Part shown: piece by piece, positions 23,500 to 36,500 of the stretch
How positions within the stretch are numbered: position 1 is the stretch's first letter
Layout of the letters: every line of letters starts with the position of its first letter
Assembly (NCBI GenBank): GCA_002633005.1
Contig: NMRA01000044.1
Span: 663,568 to 727,567 of the forward strand
Source: Phoronis australis
Lineage: Eukaryota; Phoronida; Phoronidae
Length of the DNA: 64,000 nucleotides
Direction: 5' to 3'
Program-made: the position numbers and the translations under genes
Notes under the pieces: model-generated
The model's database searches: none
Told to the model about the DNA's origin: nothing
Seen by the model: the letters and a program-made list of their open reading frames with translations, nothing else

Positions 23500-25975
23500 C
23501 AGAAGTTCTCCCAACTACTGATGGCTTCTAGTTTGTGTCATGTACTTATAAAGCAATCAGACATTGAGAAAGATCCAATGTCAAGTTTAAGAGTCATTGC
23601 TGGTGCAGGCATCTTCACATCGAGTCCAGCTCGATGGCATTTACAATTGCCTTTACAGACAACCAAACAGGCACAATGGAAAAGTAGGCAAAATTCTTGG
23701 CTTACATCTTTCAATATGGCGCCCACTGTTTAATTCTAGTATTTATTTCCCAACCCCATTGGCCTGGGTGTGGAATCTGGGATTTCTTGACAAGGGACTG
23801 TTTCCAAACAAAAGCTGGAGACATGAGGGCACACTTAGCATGTTGGAATGAAGCATGATGAGTTGGTGGTAGAGATTCCAGAGTCTTGAAGTCATGAATG
23901 AACAGAAGCTTTCTTGTCTCAGTTACAGAATGTTTCCCGGAATTCTTACTGTACATTAGTACTGACGAGCTCTCAAGGTGTCGCATAGGCAGTGAGTCAA
24001 GTGTGATCAATTGGACCATGAGTGATGGCAATAAAAATATCTATGACCTCAGGAAAAGCAGCCCAAGCATTTCATGTACTTCTTTTTCCATTCCCAATCA
24101 TTGCTGAGAAGACATCACAACATGTCAGTGCATGGAAGAATGGCAGTGCTTCACAATCCAAATCTGATCCACAACTCTGAGAGGCCTAGGAAGTGAAGGA
24201 AGCTGACATCTAGCACCACCGCGTCACTGTCAACTGCCCTAAGGTACATGTAAGCCTTGGTGTGACCTTGAACAGTTGTATGTTACAAAAGCAGAATAAT
24301 CCTCGAGTCAGCTTGCTCCTGTTGACATGGGAACAATGTCTGCTGCTTTTCTGCCGAGTACTAGGTTGGCCTTTGTTGAAAGAACTTATTACTAAGAATC
24401 AGCTGTATCACTCAGATAGTCCTGGTAAATGAACTGGAAGAGCTCGTCCTTGTTTTAACAATCTTTGATGAATGTCTGCCACTGAGTTCCCTTGCGCATT
24501 GATATCTTAGCCGGGACCCGTGTGCGTCGCATTCCAGTCCCACCACACTCCACACGGGTCTGGGGTTTCAGATTATATTCTCTCCGTACATGTCCCAGAC
24601 TGCTGTGTGTCATCTGGCTTTGCAAGTATGGAAGCAATTGCACCTGTGTGTACTCCCAAACACTTTAGCACGCTGGGGTTTTGTAATATGTAATAGGGCG
24701 GCCATATCGAGAACGGCCAGGAACAGCCATGCCAAGCAGACATGCAAGAATATCAGGCTTGGTTCCTGATCGAAGTTTACTTCTACCGCTCAAGGACGCG
24801 GGTTCGCGCAGATTTTCGTGCTCTGCATCAGGACATGCTTGGAGTGACATAAACATCTTCATGATGGGAGCCGTATTCGCTTTGGCAGATCCCAGTTGTC
24901 ACCACCCTTCTTCCAATCAGTGGGTGGTCTGTTGGCGAAAGTAAAAAAGTTGGTCCTTGGATGAAGTCAGACAACGGTTTGGTATTAATTTCAATTCTGG
25001 TTTTATCAAACTCTTTGAATTTGGTTTTACCATTGTTGGAGCTTCTTTAAGACAGTTCATGATCTCAGGATCCATAATCTTTCCAGTGTCTAAAGTAATA
25101 CGATCTAAGCCAGTCTCCTTGAATGGATTGACAAATCGACCCTCCTTCACAAGGTCGCATAGAGTTTTGAGGTCCTTCAGAAACTTTTTTGTTCAGCAAT
25201 GGAAAGCAGAGGATGCTCCAAATTGTCCGTGTGTCTTGGCGTAGAGAAGCATATGTCCTCAAACTTTTCAATTACCCCGAGCACTTCTTGATTTGAGAGC
25301 GCAATCATTTCCTTTTCTTCTTCTTGGCCATAGAGTACCTTTGCACCAATGTCTTTATTCAAAAACTTGATATCTTGCTGTTGGCTCTGGTCAAGAGCCA
25401 TCAAAGAAAACTTCTTGTCGCTATCTTGAACAACTATCATCCCTTCCATGAAAGCTTCGTGTGCTGAAGGGTGGGTATGTCGAAGTTTTGTCATGTCTTT
25501 CAAGTAAACAGGCATCCAGTTTGCGTAATGCAAAATACCATGGGTACAGTTCTTCATTGTCTTTTAAAGTCAATTGCCAATTGCCCAGTCGCTGACCTCG
25601 AATGAAGCAACAGTTAATGAGCAGGTAGTCTCTCAGAATTTCCCAATAAAAAATGTTGGAGCATTGGTGACTCATTTTCCCCCACATATCAACGCTTTCG
25701 TGAGGTCCATAGCCTTCATGACAGAACTCATCATGTACCTGTTCCTTTAGCACTTTAAGCAAGGTAAGAGTGAGCTTGTATGCATACCTGGTACGCTTTA
25801 TAATCTTTTCACCCAGAAGAGATGTTAAAACACCAGGAAGGAAGATATTGGCTAGGGAGAACATGTGGTAACATCCAGATCCATCCAACAGTTCACCTCC
25901 ACATTCTTGAGGTGCCTTTTCAATGTGGAGCATGCCCATGAAGTACACCTTTTTTGAACTCCTCGCCCCCAAAAT
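23500..25975 (-). pseudogene. Uncharacterised nuclease-like family, copy A (middle and C-terminal parts)
   Basis: Read leftwards from 25975 through several frames. Motifs in order: MLHIEKA...GELLDGSGC (about 25930-25860); LPWF-like ELYPWYFALRKL (25540); HPSAHEAFMEGMIVVQDSDK with MALDQSQQQD (25480-25360); NPF...LDTGKIMDP (25120-25060); SGTKPDILACL (24750); EQADSR (24301-24321); AVDSDAVVL (24211-24237); ALPFFHALTCCD (about 24113-24149); LPPTHHASFQHAKCA (23830-23870); and a Cys-rich end CACLVVCKGNCKCHRAGLD (23620-23690). The acidic motifs resemble the EAD / DxD / GCD set of FEN1/XPG-type nucleases. I recall many unnamed proteins of this build in invertebrates but no name. The N-terminus is missing, and stops near 24448, 24276 and 24090 plus frameshifts make this copy dead. 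Confidence 0.6.
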
Positions 25976-26027
25976 ATTGAATGCATGGTATTACATTATG
26001 TTCTAGTGATAATTTATCCATTGGGGT

Positions 26028-26041
26028 CACCAGGGGGTTAG
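26028..26041 (-). repeat. 14-bp inverted repeat, right (CACCAGGGGGTTAG)
   Basis: Partner of 23167-23180; see there. Confidence 0.5.
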
Positions 26042-26339
26042 TTTGCGGTGTTTTTTTTTTTACAAATGTTAAACCAATTCTGACATTGTACCAAATTGCA
26101 AAAACTTGTCACAAAGTGCTCGTTTTTTAGTACTTCCATACCCGCTATAGGGGATTTCTAGAAAAAATCACAAAATTTGCGAGTATTTCAAATAGTCTAT
26201 TGGTCTATTTACACCTATTTGTGGTATAATTACATTGGCACGACGCTTTGGTGGGTTACTTCAAAGGCCATATTCAGGTTTGCAGCGCTCTCAGCAGAGC
26301 GAGCTCAGGTACAGTCAATTTTGGATAATGATGAGCACC

Positions 26340-26428
26340 TTTTTCGTACTTTTCCTGCAAGCCAGGATTGAACTAGGGACCTTTAGAGTGTTAAAACAGT
26401 GCTCCAATCATTACACCACCGAGTGATC
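26340..26428 (-). repeat. tRNA-like SINE head
   Basis: On the minus strand GGTGTAATGATTGG resembles a pol III A box, and AGTTCAATCCTG resembles a B box about 40 bases later. The flanks do not pair into an acceptor stem, so this is a tRNA-derived repeat or pseudo-tRNA, not a functional tRNA gene. Confidence 0.4.
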
Positions 26429-26944
26429 CTGTAACACCTGAAAATAGCCGGAGAAGTGACAGACCAAAACGTCGTGCCTATGTAAATGTGTTGGAAGTTG
26501 GTGTAAATATGCGAACAGCGTTAAGGTTTTTTTCTTTGAATTGATTTATAAGTAATTTTTTCAATTGTTTCTATACCTTTTATAAAAGCAGTATGCCGTT
26601 AATTAGTCTCCATTAACGACAACAGCTTGGGAAGAAACAAGAGGTGTGATTTCTCAAAGTTTATCTAAAACATATGTGTTTTTGTCACCCACTCTTTCTA
26701 TCCGTATTACTTGTATAACTGTTTTAGAGATAAGAAACGCCTAAAATGTTTACAGAGAACAAGGAAGCCATCAAATTCCTTAAAGAGACACTACGAGCAG
26801 TCGTATACCACGGGACGGTGTTTCAAATTTTCCTGTTGGAACTTTGACAATAGTTTTAATGTCAATGGTTGATTCTAAAAACGCTTGCCTTGACAGCAAA
26901 ACTGAACACGTTTATTTCGAGGCCGTATTAGCAAGGACTGCACC

Positions 26945-28365
26945 TATGTTAAACAAGTAATAATAATACGTATATTTGTATTGAATGTCTCTGGCCCAAA
27001 GTACAATAAACAAAACAATTAATCAGGCACATTTGCAACCCATTTAAGAGTTGTTTTCGTATTTTAAGGGCAAAATACGCATATTTAACAGCAGATATAT
27101 CTGGATTAGCGAGCAGGCGTATACAGGATTCTTGAGTTGGATGCCTCCATTGAACTTCCTTCACAAAACGTGACCTAAGTTCACAATATCCCTTGCAAAC
27201 CAACAGGAAATGGCATTCATCCTCTACAAGACCATCATTGCAAGCCATACATAATCTATTGTAATAATCCACTTTCTCGTGTCTACGCACTTCCACTTGT
27301 AGTCGGTGGTTGGAGCAACGTAAACGAGTAAACGCTTGAATAAGACTATGGTGTAGCGGTAACTTAAGATATGGTTCAAAACAATACAGACTCTTAAAGA
27401 TACAGTAGAATTTAAGTTTTGCATTATGCTCAATTTCTGATCGCTAACCTTGTTCATAACAGTCATTAACTCTTTGCGCGTAGAAACTTAAAAACGAGAC
27501 GTCGCACGTGACACTTTGATTCAACCAAATTTCATAAAAACCGTATTTTGATAGCAATTGTCTAACAGAAGATACCCAAGTATTGCTTCCATTCCTATCT
27601 AAATCAACTAACACGTCATAAGCCGCTTTAGCGTATCTAGTAGGTGGCATTTTCAATAACTTTAGCCAATATTTTACACACGTGACATAATGCTTTGCAT
27701 AGAGCGGATAAATTCCACATTCACCCAATACAGCTGCGTTTGAGCAAGAGTATCCAACTCCAAGAGCAATTTTACAGAATTTAACATGAACATTTTCAAG
27801 CCATTCGTATTCTTTGAATCCCCAGATTTCTGCGCCGTAGCACATAGTAGGTACAGCAATTTTATCAAACAGTTCAAGTGATAGGCTCAATGGTAATTCC
27901 GTGCACCGGTTTCTAATTTTAGAGATGGACATAGCAGCTTTACTACCTTGACGTGCCAGAGTTTTAGTGGCTTTGGACCAAACTAATCTTGGTGTGAAAA
28001 ATATTCCAAGATATTTATATTGGGAGACAACCTCCACTACTTAGTTTCCATAATACCACTTCTCATACGCTCTGAGTGGCCCGCCATTTCTAAAAACAAC
28101 GATCTTATTTTTTTTCAGATTTACACTCATGCCCCAAGAAGAGCAATAATCATAAAGGCAATTTAACATTCTTTGCAAATTAATTTGAGTGCTCGAACAC
28201 AGAACCATGTCATCAGCATACAGCAGCGATTTGACGTGCGGAGCCTCTTCATTGATATAAATCCCTCTAGTATTTTGGGCATTATCGAGGACTTCGATAA
28301 ATTCGTTCAGATACATGATAAACAATAGTGGGCTGATCATACACCCTTGTCTGGACTCGACATGT
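26945..28365 (-). mobile_element. 5'-truncated non-LTR retrotransposon (LINE-A)
   Basis: Reading leftwards from 28365, the RT domain is entered in the middle (SRQGCMISPLLFIMYLNE), followed by the catalytic LLYADDMVL near 28210. The thumb (VSQYKYLGIFF) continues in the same frame after a TAA at 28041. C-terminal region: PTMCYGAEIWG, and a last frame with LCMACNDGLVEDECHFLLVC (about 27190-27255), the Cys/His motif common at the ends of such ORFs. The 3' end reads (ATT)n near 26950-26960. One stop and one frameshift near 27440 inactivate it. It looks related to LINE-C at 33545-37312. Confidence 0.8.
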
Positions 28366-30201
28366 CAAGGGCTCATTGGTATCAGATAGCTGGGCAGACA
28401 TGCACCAAAATCGTGCAAATGATGATACAAGCACCAATTTTTCATGATAACTCATAATAGCATACTTAAGAGACTGTCCGACTAGTCACTGGAAAATCCA
28501 AGATGACGGCCATTTTTCAAGATGGCCGCCATCCAGTGTTGGCTTTAATGATTTTCCTTGTAAATCAGTATCTACTCAACCAATTTTAGCCATATCGGTG
28601 TCATATATTATAGTTTTAGTTATGCTTAATGCATTTTGGACTCTGTACACACTCTCAATTACATATCTTCTCAGGATATAGGCAATTATACACTTTAATT
28701 CGGTCAATTTATATGTTTTTGTCTGGTCGAATGCTTTAGTCATGCTGCATTTGTCTGGTATCAATAGTTGATTAGATATTATGCATGGGGTGTACGGGTG
28801 TAGTGGTAGAGGTAGTACCTTTGTTTCAGCAGTCAGCCACATCCCCTGAATGGACTTCTGGTACTGGTCCTCACCGCTATACCACTTCTCACTTATGGCT
28901 TCAAGAAGTTGCTAGTGTGCAGCAACGGCCACATCGCGGGCAAAACTAGGTGAGAGTAACACACAAAAGCTGTGTGTATGAGAACTAAAGCATGTCTACC
29001 TCTAAACATACTGAACATGAAAATGACAGGCCATGACTTGAAGACAATGTCTGGTGAGTAATTGTCTGGCACTACTAGGGCACACTGTGAAACTCAGCAT
29101 GCGATCCAATGTCAGCTGAAGAGGAATCTTTATTAGATATATTGCTGCTCAAACATTGATCGTTTATCGTTGATACATCGGTGTTCACATGGTATCGGTT
29201 ATCTGAAACGTTACAAAAACAGTCTAAGTTACTAAGTCTAAACTATACCATTAGCATTAAGCAACCACCACGATAACGTTACACCTACGTAATGTTCAAT
29301 TAATGTCTAACGGAAACCGAACCTGAGGACCTACAAACTCAGGAAAAACATGACAGAATAAACCACTAAAGTTCCTAGACAGAAGAACTCATGTAGACAA
29401 CTGTAGCACTCCGCAGGACTAGTTCACAAAATAGAAATATGCATACAACAAGAAATGCGTAAACTTAATAATTGACTACCAAAAAGCACTATGGCTGCCA
29501 CGTAACAGCATGTCTAGGTCTGCACAATAATAGTCCAGTCTACAGCAACGCTGACAAAACGCAAACTACAAATGCACAGCTATCCAAAAATCGGTATCTA
29601 ACGTTGAACGATAACCAAATGTATACTCACAGCATTTGCCTCAAAAACACAATCCGGTAATCAACACACGATACATATGACAATCCAGGAGAGAATAAGG
29701 CAACTGGTGCTTGTTCGGACGTTTAAGTACTACGCAAAAACCTAGAAAGCTGATTGGCCCAGACAATATATCAACTTACACAACAATGGAAATAATACCA
29801 CCGAAAGGTGGGGGTTGCTTAAATTATGACTTATCCCCGAGACAACGCCCTAAAATATATAACTAGGCACTAGGAGATTGAGAACGCCATCTCTAGGATA
29901 ATATGGAAACAGTATATGCACTGCCTGCATTAACAAGATATACCTGTTTAGAGTCCAAAATGCTGCTTAATCTACACCATCAATTAAGCAGTCACACTTG
30001 AATTGACAGGATTTGCCAGCGCGGGAAAGCCGAGCCAACGATAATGGGGTTCATAGTTATCCGGATGGTATACAGATCGGACGGGACTTAAATGGCGTTG
30101 GATGAGCGATCGGGCTAGGAGTAGGGCAAAATGCATGAACCTAGTCCTATCCCATACAGTAAAGTGCCCGAGACACAGGGTGGTAAAAGGATAAATCCTC
30201 G
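28366..30201. other. No recognisable gene (1.8 kb)
   Basis: Low-complexity and AT-rich. An 88-codon minus-strand ORF (28576-28842) shows no motif. The right end (to 30201) was joined to 31524 before LINE-B inserted. Confidence 0.4.
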
Positions 30202-31523
30202 ACCCTGCGTATCATTTTTAAAGTGATATATATTTATTGCAGAATACACAAGACATACAGAGAAATGATGAAAAACCCAGAAATCGCGAAGCATTATATC
30301 TGGGTTGCAAACAATTCATAAATGAAACTAACATATATAGAGGTGAATACATTTAAGTAGTATCTAATGCGAATACATGTATATAAAAACTAGTACAGAT
30401 TCGTGTATGGAAATCAGAAGCAGCAATATTGATAAACGGTACATAAAAATTTGCTAACTTTGTTAGGAGGAATTCATTGAGAACGACGTCAAAGTTAGGA
30501 GTACCATTCAATAATATTGTAACTTAATAGGGGTAATCTTACAAGAATTGAGAACATTAACAATTGATTGGTTTTCATTAAGTGCACGAAAGAGTGAGTC
30601 TCTCAGGTATTCGATTAGGGGACATTTGAAGAAAATATGAGGATAAGATCACCACTTTTACAGTTTAGAGAAACATTACTAAAGTTATGCCTAAACTTGT
30701 CAGATTTGAGGGAAAGACCACATCTTGATCTGTACAATGCTATTTCGTTATCGCGGAGAAGGGAGAATTGAGTTAAGGGTGCTGAGTTATCAAAATTGTG
30801 AAAAACAGTTCTAAAAATATTTTTTATGAGAGTTGCTTTCCTTAACAGAGACTGGAAGAGAATTCCAGTTGTTGATGCACATCATGACTGTAGACCTTCT
30901 GAATGCCTGACTGAATGACGGAGGAATTGCATATGGGATCATTGAGGATCTCAAATTACTACGATGGTCTTGTCTAGTGTATAGATCCAATAGTTTTTGA
31001 CAGAGGCGTTGTTGACGTTGTTTATTACTTTGAAAGTAAATGTGGTCATGTGAGGATTTCGTCGAGTAGACAGTTTGGGCCACTTGAGACTATTCAAAAC
31101 CTTAACACTATTGGATACCCTGTAAGCTCCGGTTATGAGTAAGGCAGCTTGATGTTGTAATTTCTCCAAATGTTGGAGTGCACCCGTATTGGCCGACTGA
31201 TATGTGATATCACAATAATCGATGTGTGGAAGTATAAATGATTTGAACAAAACTTCTAAATATGTAGAATTCAGATGACGAGAGACAAGCTTAAGTGGGT
31301 TAATTAGTTTCTGAGTTTTTGTACGAGCTCCCGAACGTGAGGTGTGAATTAGAGTTTTTCATCTAACAGTATACCAAGATGTCTGTGCGACTGTTTTCTA
31401 GGAATGATTTCATCATTAAGTTTAAGGTCATAAAACGGGTCAACAAGGAAGAGAGCATTAAAAGATTTGGAGAAGGTGAGGTCAACGATTTTTCTGGTTT
31501 AAAATTCATTCACCCTGCGTATC
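30202..31523 (-). mobile_element. 5'-truncated LINE (LINE-B) with 12-bp target duplication
   Basis: The direct repeat ACCCTGCGTATC occurs at 30202-30213 and 31512-31523. Between them, reading leftwards, is the C-terminal part of a CR1/L2/Jockey-type RT ORF: HLGILLDEKL (31380-31350), FKSFILPHIDYCDITYQ (31245-31195), LQHQAALLITGAYRVSNSVK (31165-31110), SLKWPKLSTRR, then in another frame INNWNSLPVSVKES (30840-30880). AATAAA lies near 30233 and the end is A-rich at 30214-30220. A stop near 31350 and two frameshifts make it dead. Target-site duplication plus 5' truncation show ordinary LINE insertion. Confidence 0.85.
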
Positions 31524-31534
31524 CTAAAATAACT

Positions 31535-32594
31535 ATGGCTTCAAGTAAAACATTTGGCGCACCAACTGGGACAACTGTTGCCTTTGTCAAACGGAGACGA
31601 AGGAAGATCTCACGTCTCCACTTTCAAATCCTTCGAAACTGCAAGATGACGGATACATCCAGTTGGAGAGGAATATTCCTCGATTTCATTCGCTCAATGA
31701 ATTGCCAATAAATCTGGAGCCCTCAAGATTTGACGATGGCAACGGGATAGAGAACACTTTGAGAAAATAAATGCCCAGTAGCATTCCAGCTGCAGGCTGC
31801 TCTTCTGCATTACGAAGTTGCATCGAGCTGAAAAAGATCATCAGCCCTTGTAGCAGACATTAGTGACAATAGCAACAACTGCAAAGTACCAAGAAGGTTT
31901 ATAGACCCGAAGACGACCGAATGCTTCTTACGTGAGGAGGAAGGTGAAACCCTGAGACAAGCTATGACCTTGAAACTGAAGCACAAAATCAATGATTGTG
32001 TCAAGACTCTCAATGATGGTAAGCTCCTGGCAAAACTGAGTGCCGGAGATGCCATCGCATAAAAAGTAAAATATCACCCAGCATGCTTGGTAGCTCTGTA
32101 CAACAGAGAGAGGGCATTCCTGAATGCTCAAGAGAAGAAGAAAGAAGAAGGGACTCTCCAAGCAAAGAGTGCATATCCAATGGCTTTTTCGGAACTCGTG
32201 ACATACATTACTGAGGTGAAAACTGCAAGTGATGGTTCAAATCCACCGGTTTTCCGACTTGTAGACTTGTGTTGTCTGTACAGGAAGAGACTGGTGCAGC
32301 TAGGTGTCAAATCGCCCGACATACATGCTACCCAAAACAAGGAAGAGGCAACTGATTGAGATGCTCCATGAGAACGGAATCAGAGTTTCCTACGATAGAG
32401 TCCTTGAAATCTCAGCCCAGCTTGGAGAGGCTGTTGTGGCACAGTACGTTGAAGATGGAGTCGTCTGCCCACCAGTCCTGAAAAGCATGATTAGAAGTTT
32501 GTCCTCTACAAAATATACTACAGGTGCTGATTTTGCCGGCATCAAAAAGTCTTGTAAGACATTTATGTTTCAAAGAATTTTGATGTATGTTTAA
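31535..32594 (+). pseudogene. Uncharacterised nuclease-like family, copy C (N-terminal half)
   Basis: ATG at 31535 opens MASSKTFGA. One base lower the frame continues NWDNCCLCQTETKEDL, DDGYIQLERN, RFDDGNGIENTL, then NAQ*HSSCRL (TAG in place of Trp), KLHRAEK, LLAKLSAGDAIA*KVKYHPACLVALYN (TAA at 32060), VFRLVDLCCLYRKRL. After a shift near 32330 it ends with EMLHENGIRVSYDRVLEISA and VCPPVLK. This is the N-terminal half I associate with the same unnamed invertebrate family as 21700-22880 and 23500-25975; those copies supply the C-terminal half. It has CxxC-type cysteines at the start but no nuclease motifs in this half. Stops and frameshifts make it a pseudogene. Confidence 0.55.
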
Positions 32595-33544
32595 ATTCGT
32601 TTAATCGACATCATTCTTACGCCATGAAGTAAATTCCATCGATGATTCTTGTCAACTTGAAGTAATCATTGGTGGATCTATAATGTCACGTTTCGTAGTA
32701 CCTCCCGTGCGGACATTCAGCACTTCGACCTACAGGTCATTCACACGATTGCCTGCGATTATGCCATTTCGGACTAAGATTATTGAGCCGACTGCTGTCC
32801 TTTTGATCTGGCCTAAAACAATAAATAAAAATAGCTGCTTGTCACTTTCTTCAGCCATCGAGATAAAAAAATCCAGTCTTAAAAAGAGCCTTGTATTTTG
32901 AGGTAAAACTTACTTAGGGCTCGAATGTCGTTTCCCACCATTACGGTAGCGTATACAAAAGTTCACGTAGCTCGCTTGATAAAAGATAATGTTCGTGGTC
33001 TTTAAAGAGGAGTTGCCCCCAGCTGCTGCGCATTTGCTGAATAAAGCTCGTTGCTGGTAAGAAATTCTATTATTAACCTGTACAGCATTCGCACAAGAGA
33101 TTTAAATTTGCATTTTGATCTGCTTAGCTGGATAACAACAAAAATCGAAATAGGTATTCGATTCTCATAAAATTTACTCTCCTGATGTTGCTTAGAGTGA
33201 CACAATCCTATATTCGAAAACCATCAGTGACACAAGACACCTCTAAACACTGTATCGGGATTGGCCAATCCTGCCATTGCAGATTCGGAAGTGTCGTGTG
33301 GACGCATCATCTGTAAATTCAAGATCGGATAGTAATGCTTTTGAAACGCTAAAGCGTTTCGTTTAAAAAGTCAACACAGACAACTAAACAGGGGAGGAAT
33401 GGAGCTTTAAATGATTTTGCTTTTGATAATATACCAGTCTCGCGCGACTGGCACTCCACGTAGGATGCATGAGTAAATCAGCTCTTTTACTTTATTTTCA
33501 GAAGACAATGGATTGGTTTCTCGTCGGCCTGTGTTGGCTTGGAG
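32595..33544. other. No recognisable gene
   Basis: Short ORFs only, without motifs. The sequence just right of copy C diverges from the expected continuation of that family. Confidence 0.4.
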
Positions 33545-36500
33545 TATTTTTATTATATTTATTTATCTTAGTGACATAAGGGTGCCAGTAAATACAATAT
33601 CAGACAGAATATTCACCACACCCCCAGCCTCAATGGGCTTAGTTAGTCACCTAATAATAATTAAATCATTACATAACATATTGCACGAGCTCAAAGATGA
33701 CCACTTCAGACTAGTTTATAAACAAACAATTACTTCTAACCTGCAAAGCGTCTTGAATGAATTTCGCTAGACCTTTCAAGTTATTTTGGAATATTTGAGG
33801 TAGGGCAGAATCCCGTATAAAGTATGATCGAATGTGAGTATATTTTTCACAATCAAAAATGAAATGAACTTTATCTTCAATTCCGTTTTTACAAACACGA
33901 CAAATTTGCTCATTCACAGGAATTCCGAAATACCGCCCCACCTCAACCTCTTATGGTAGAATGCCTGCTCTCAATCGAGCTATGACGGACCTCTGAGACA
34001 CCCAAAGAAGTAAATACTCTTCTACACAATAGTCATTCTTAACCGATTTACATAAGTACAGTTTTGGCTTCTCAGTGATTATATTTAACCCGTTTAACTC
34101 TTCTAACTGGAACCTGAATGTTTTGAAGGTTTCGAGAGACACCATTTACTTGTTCCTGAAATTTTCTAAAAAGTCGCACTTCTCCATAATTTTAAATATT
34201 GAACTTGACCAATTACAGGTGTTCCGATGTTTAAGGTCCCATAAAAAGACTTTTTTGCAATTCTGCTTTCATCCATTAGAACTAAACGATTCCAGAGCCT
34301 TGGCATATTTTCATGTTGTTTGTAGTGTGAATGAGGCCAACCCGAGTCGCCATAAAGTACTGCATTGACAGCATACTTGTGGACCCCTAAAAATATATGT
34401 AGTGCTCTCGTTCAGATCCATATTCTCGAATTGAAGCGACGGACATTTCAAAACATTTACTGTAACTGTTGAAACCCATGTTACCAATATGTTTGTACTT
34501 GCTCACCAGAGCTCCCAACACTCTGGAGGCGGAGTCTGCCAGTACCTCAGCTGTCAAACTGAAATCCATAAACTGATTCAGAACTACACCCAGATATTTA
34601 TAGCATTCTCTTAAATTCACAATGCGAGCGCACAAAATGAATTACAAACTCGTTCTTACATGTCCCCTCTTGCGAAAATGAACCACTTCAGACATGAGTG
34701 TGAACACGTGGTCAAGACAAGACCTCCACTGTCGAAAACCATTTTGTTCTTCATTCAGTTTGTGTTCGGCATTCAGAAATTCGGTTAATCTCCTGTTTAG
34801 TACATTCCAATACACTTTGCTCACGGTGGAGAGCAGACTTATGTTTCTATAGTTGGTCGGTAAATTCAAATCTCTATCTGATCCTTTCGGTATAGGAGTG
34901 ATAATCGCTTTACACCATTATGAGAAAGACCTTCTGAAAGTGCGAGACCAAAATATTAACCATCTCTGGGGATCTCAGCACTTCGTATGGGATACCGTCT
35001 ATACCAGTGGCCTTGCCCGATTTTAATTTTCGAATAACAGAATAAACTTCAAAAAACGAAAAACTTTTTTTCCAGTACTTCTTTTACATGACCCGAACAT
35101 TCAGAATATTGCATTGCTTTCTCCAAATTCTATACGCTTTGACTTTCAGCCATTGGAATTTTTGCAAACAAATCTCTAAAACTGGCCTCCCATGTTTCTG
35201 AGTGAATAATATTTTCATTTCTCTTCTTGAGCTGAGGTCCTAAGTTCTTGAGTTCCTTCCAAAAAACATTGGGGTCATTTTCACATGAATCTTCAATCAG
35301 TGTTTATTTAGTTTTCAAATACTGTCTTTTTAAAAACCTGAATCTCTTGTCAAAGTAATATCTAGAGTTCCTATATTCATACAGTCGCTCCCTTCGTCGT
35401 TTAGTATTTTTTCTTTGAGAAATACTTTTTCTTTTTTGGCCACGTTTTTCCAAAGTTGCGTTAATTCATCATTCCAAAAGGGCTTGTTTGCCTTAAATTT
35501 TTTTCTCAAATTTTTATTACAACTTTGAGTACATCTTAAATGCAATTCCATTTCTGTTTTTATAATTTCGCAGAGGGAGTTATAAATCTCATCAACTTCA
35601 TATTGTCTTCGACACTCATTTTCTAATATTAAAAGCGACTCTCCAATCGCCCTTTTGCATACCTCATTATCCATGAATTCACTAGGGTCATTATCCATGA
35701 ATTCACTAGGGATAGAATTAAATTTAAACCGTTTTCTAAATCGCATATCAAAGAAGTTATCCGTACCGTGATCCTCTACAGATTCGTCACTTATATTCAC
35801 TGGAACGTGTAGCATAATTTCTAATATCAATACACTGTGATAAGGAAGTTTTGACTTTTCTGACAGTAGTCCCTGTAAATGATGTTTGTCAACTACCTCT
35901 GTACATGCATGGACCTCAAATTTAGGACACGACTAGAGCGACTCATGGGGGACAATAAAGTAATCCACAACCGCTCTCCCACTATGAGTTATTGAGGTGA
36001 AGTTATCTTTACTTATCTCTTTCCTACCATTCACTATGCAAGTTTTAGAGCCGAACAAAAATTCAATCAAATTTCTACCATGACTATTTACAGCTTTATC
36101 AATTACTTCTCGTTTATTTACTTGACAATCAACATCTGGAATGTAATCATTCAAGTTACCCACTCTCGAGTTAAAATCTCCACATATAACAATGTCATCT
36201 GATATATCTGCATGTAAATATAACTGGCATAATAGATGGCTATAGAAACTATCCGGATCACAACCCCTTGAAGAGTTTTCAGGTGGTAAATAGGAACAAA
36301 ATACAATTATACAATAGTCTGAGTGCATATGAGTTAGTCTTAAAGCTAATATACCATCACACGACTTATCAACAATATCAATTTTAAATGTTTTAAACAA
36401 ACAATTTTAACGAATATTCCTACCCTACCTGAACCTCTTGGGGCCCGCTTGTTTATAAGCTGTCTATTGTGTCCGTACCAACAACAACCGGGCAAGGTAT

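Noticed and set aside
31810-32340. Minus-strand Ser/Leu-rich ORFs over gene-family copy C
   Set aside because: The plus strand carries the conserved motifs; these are antisense shadows.
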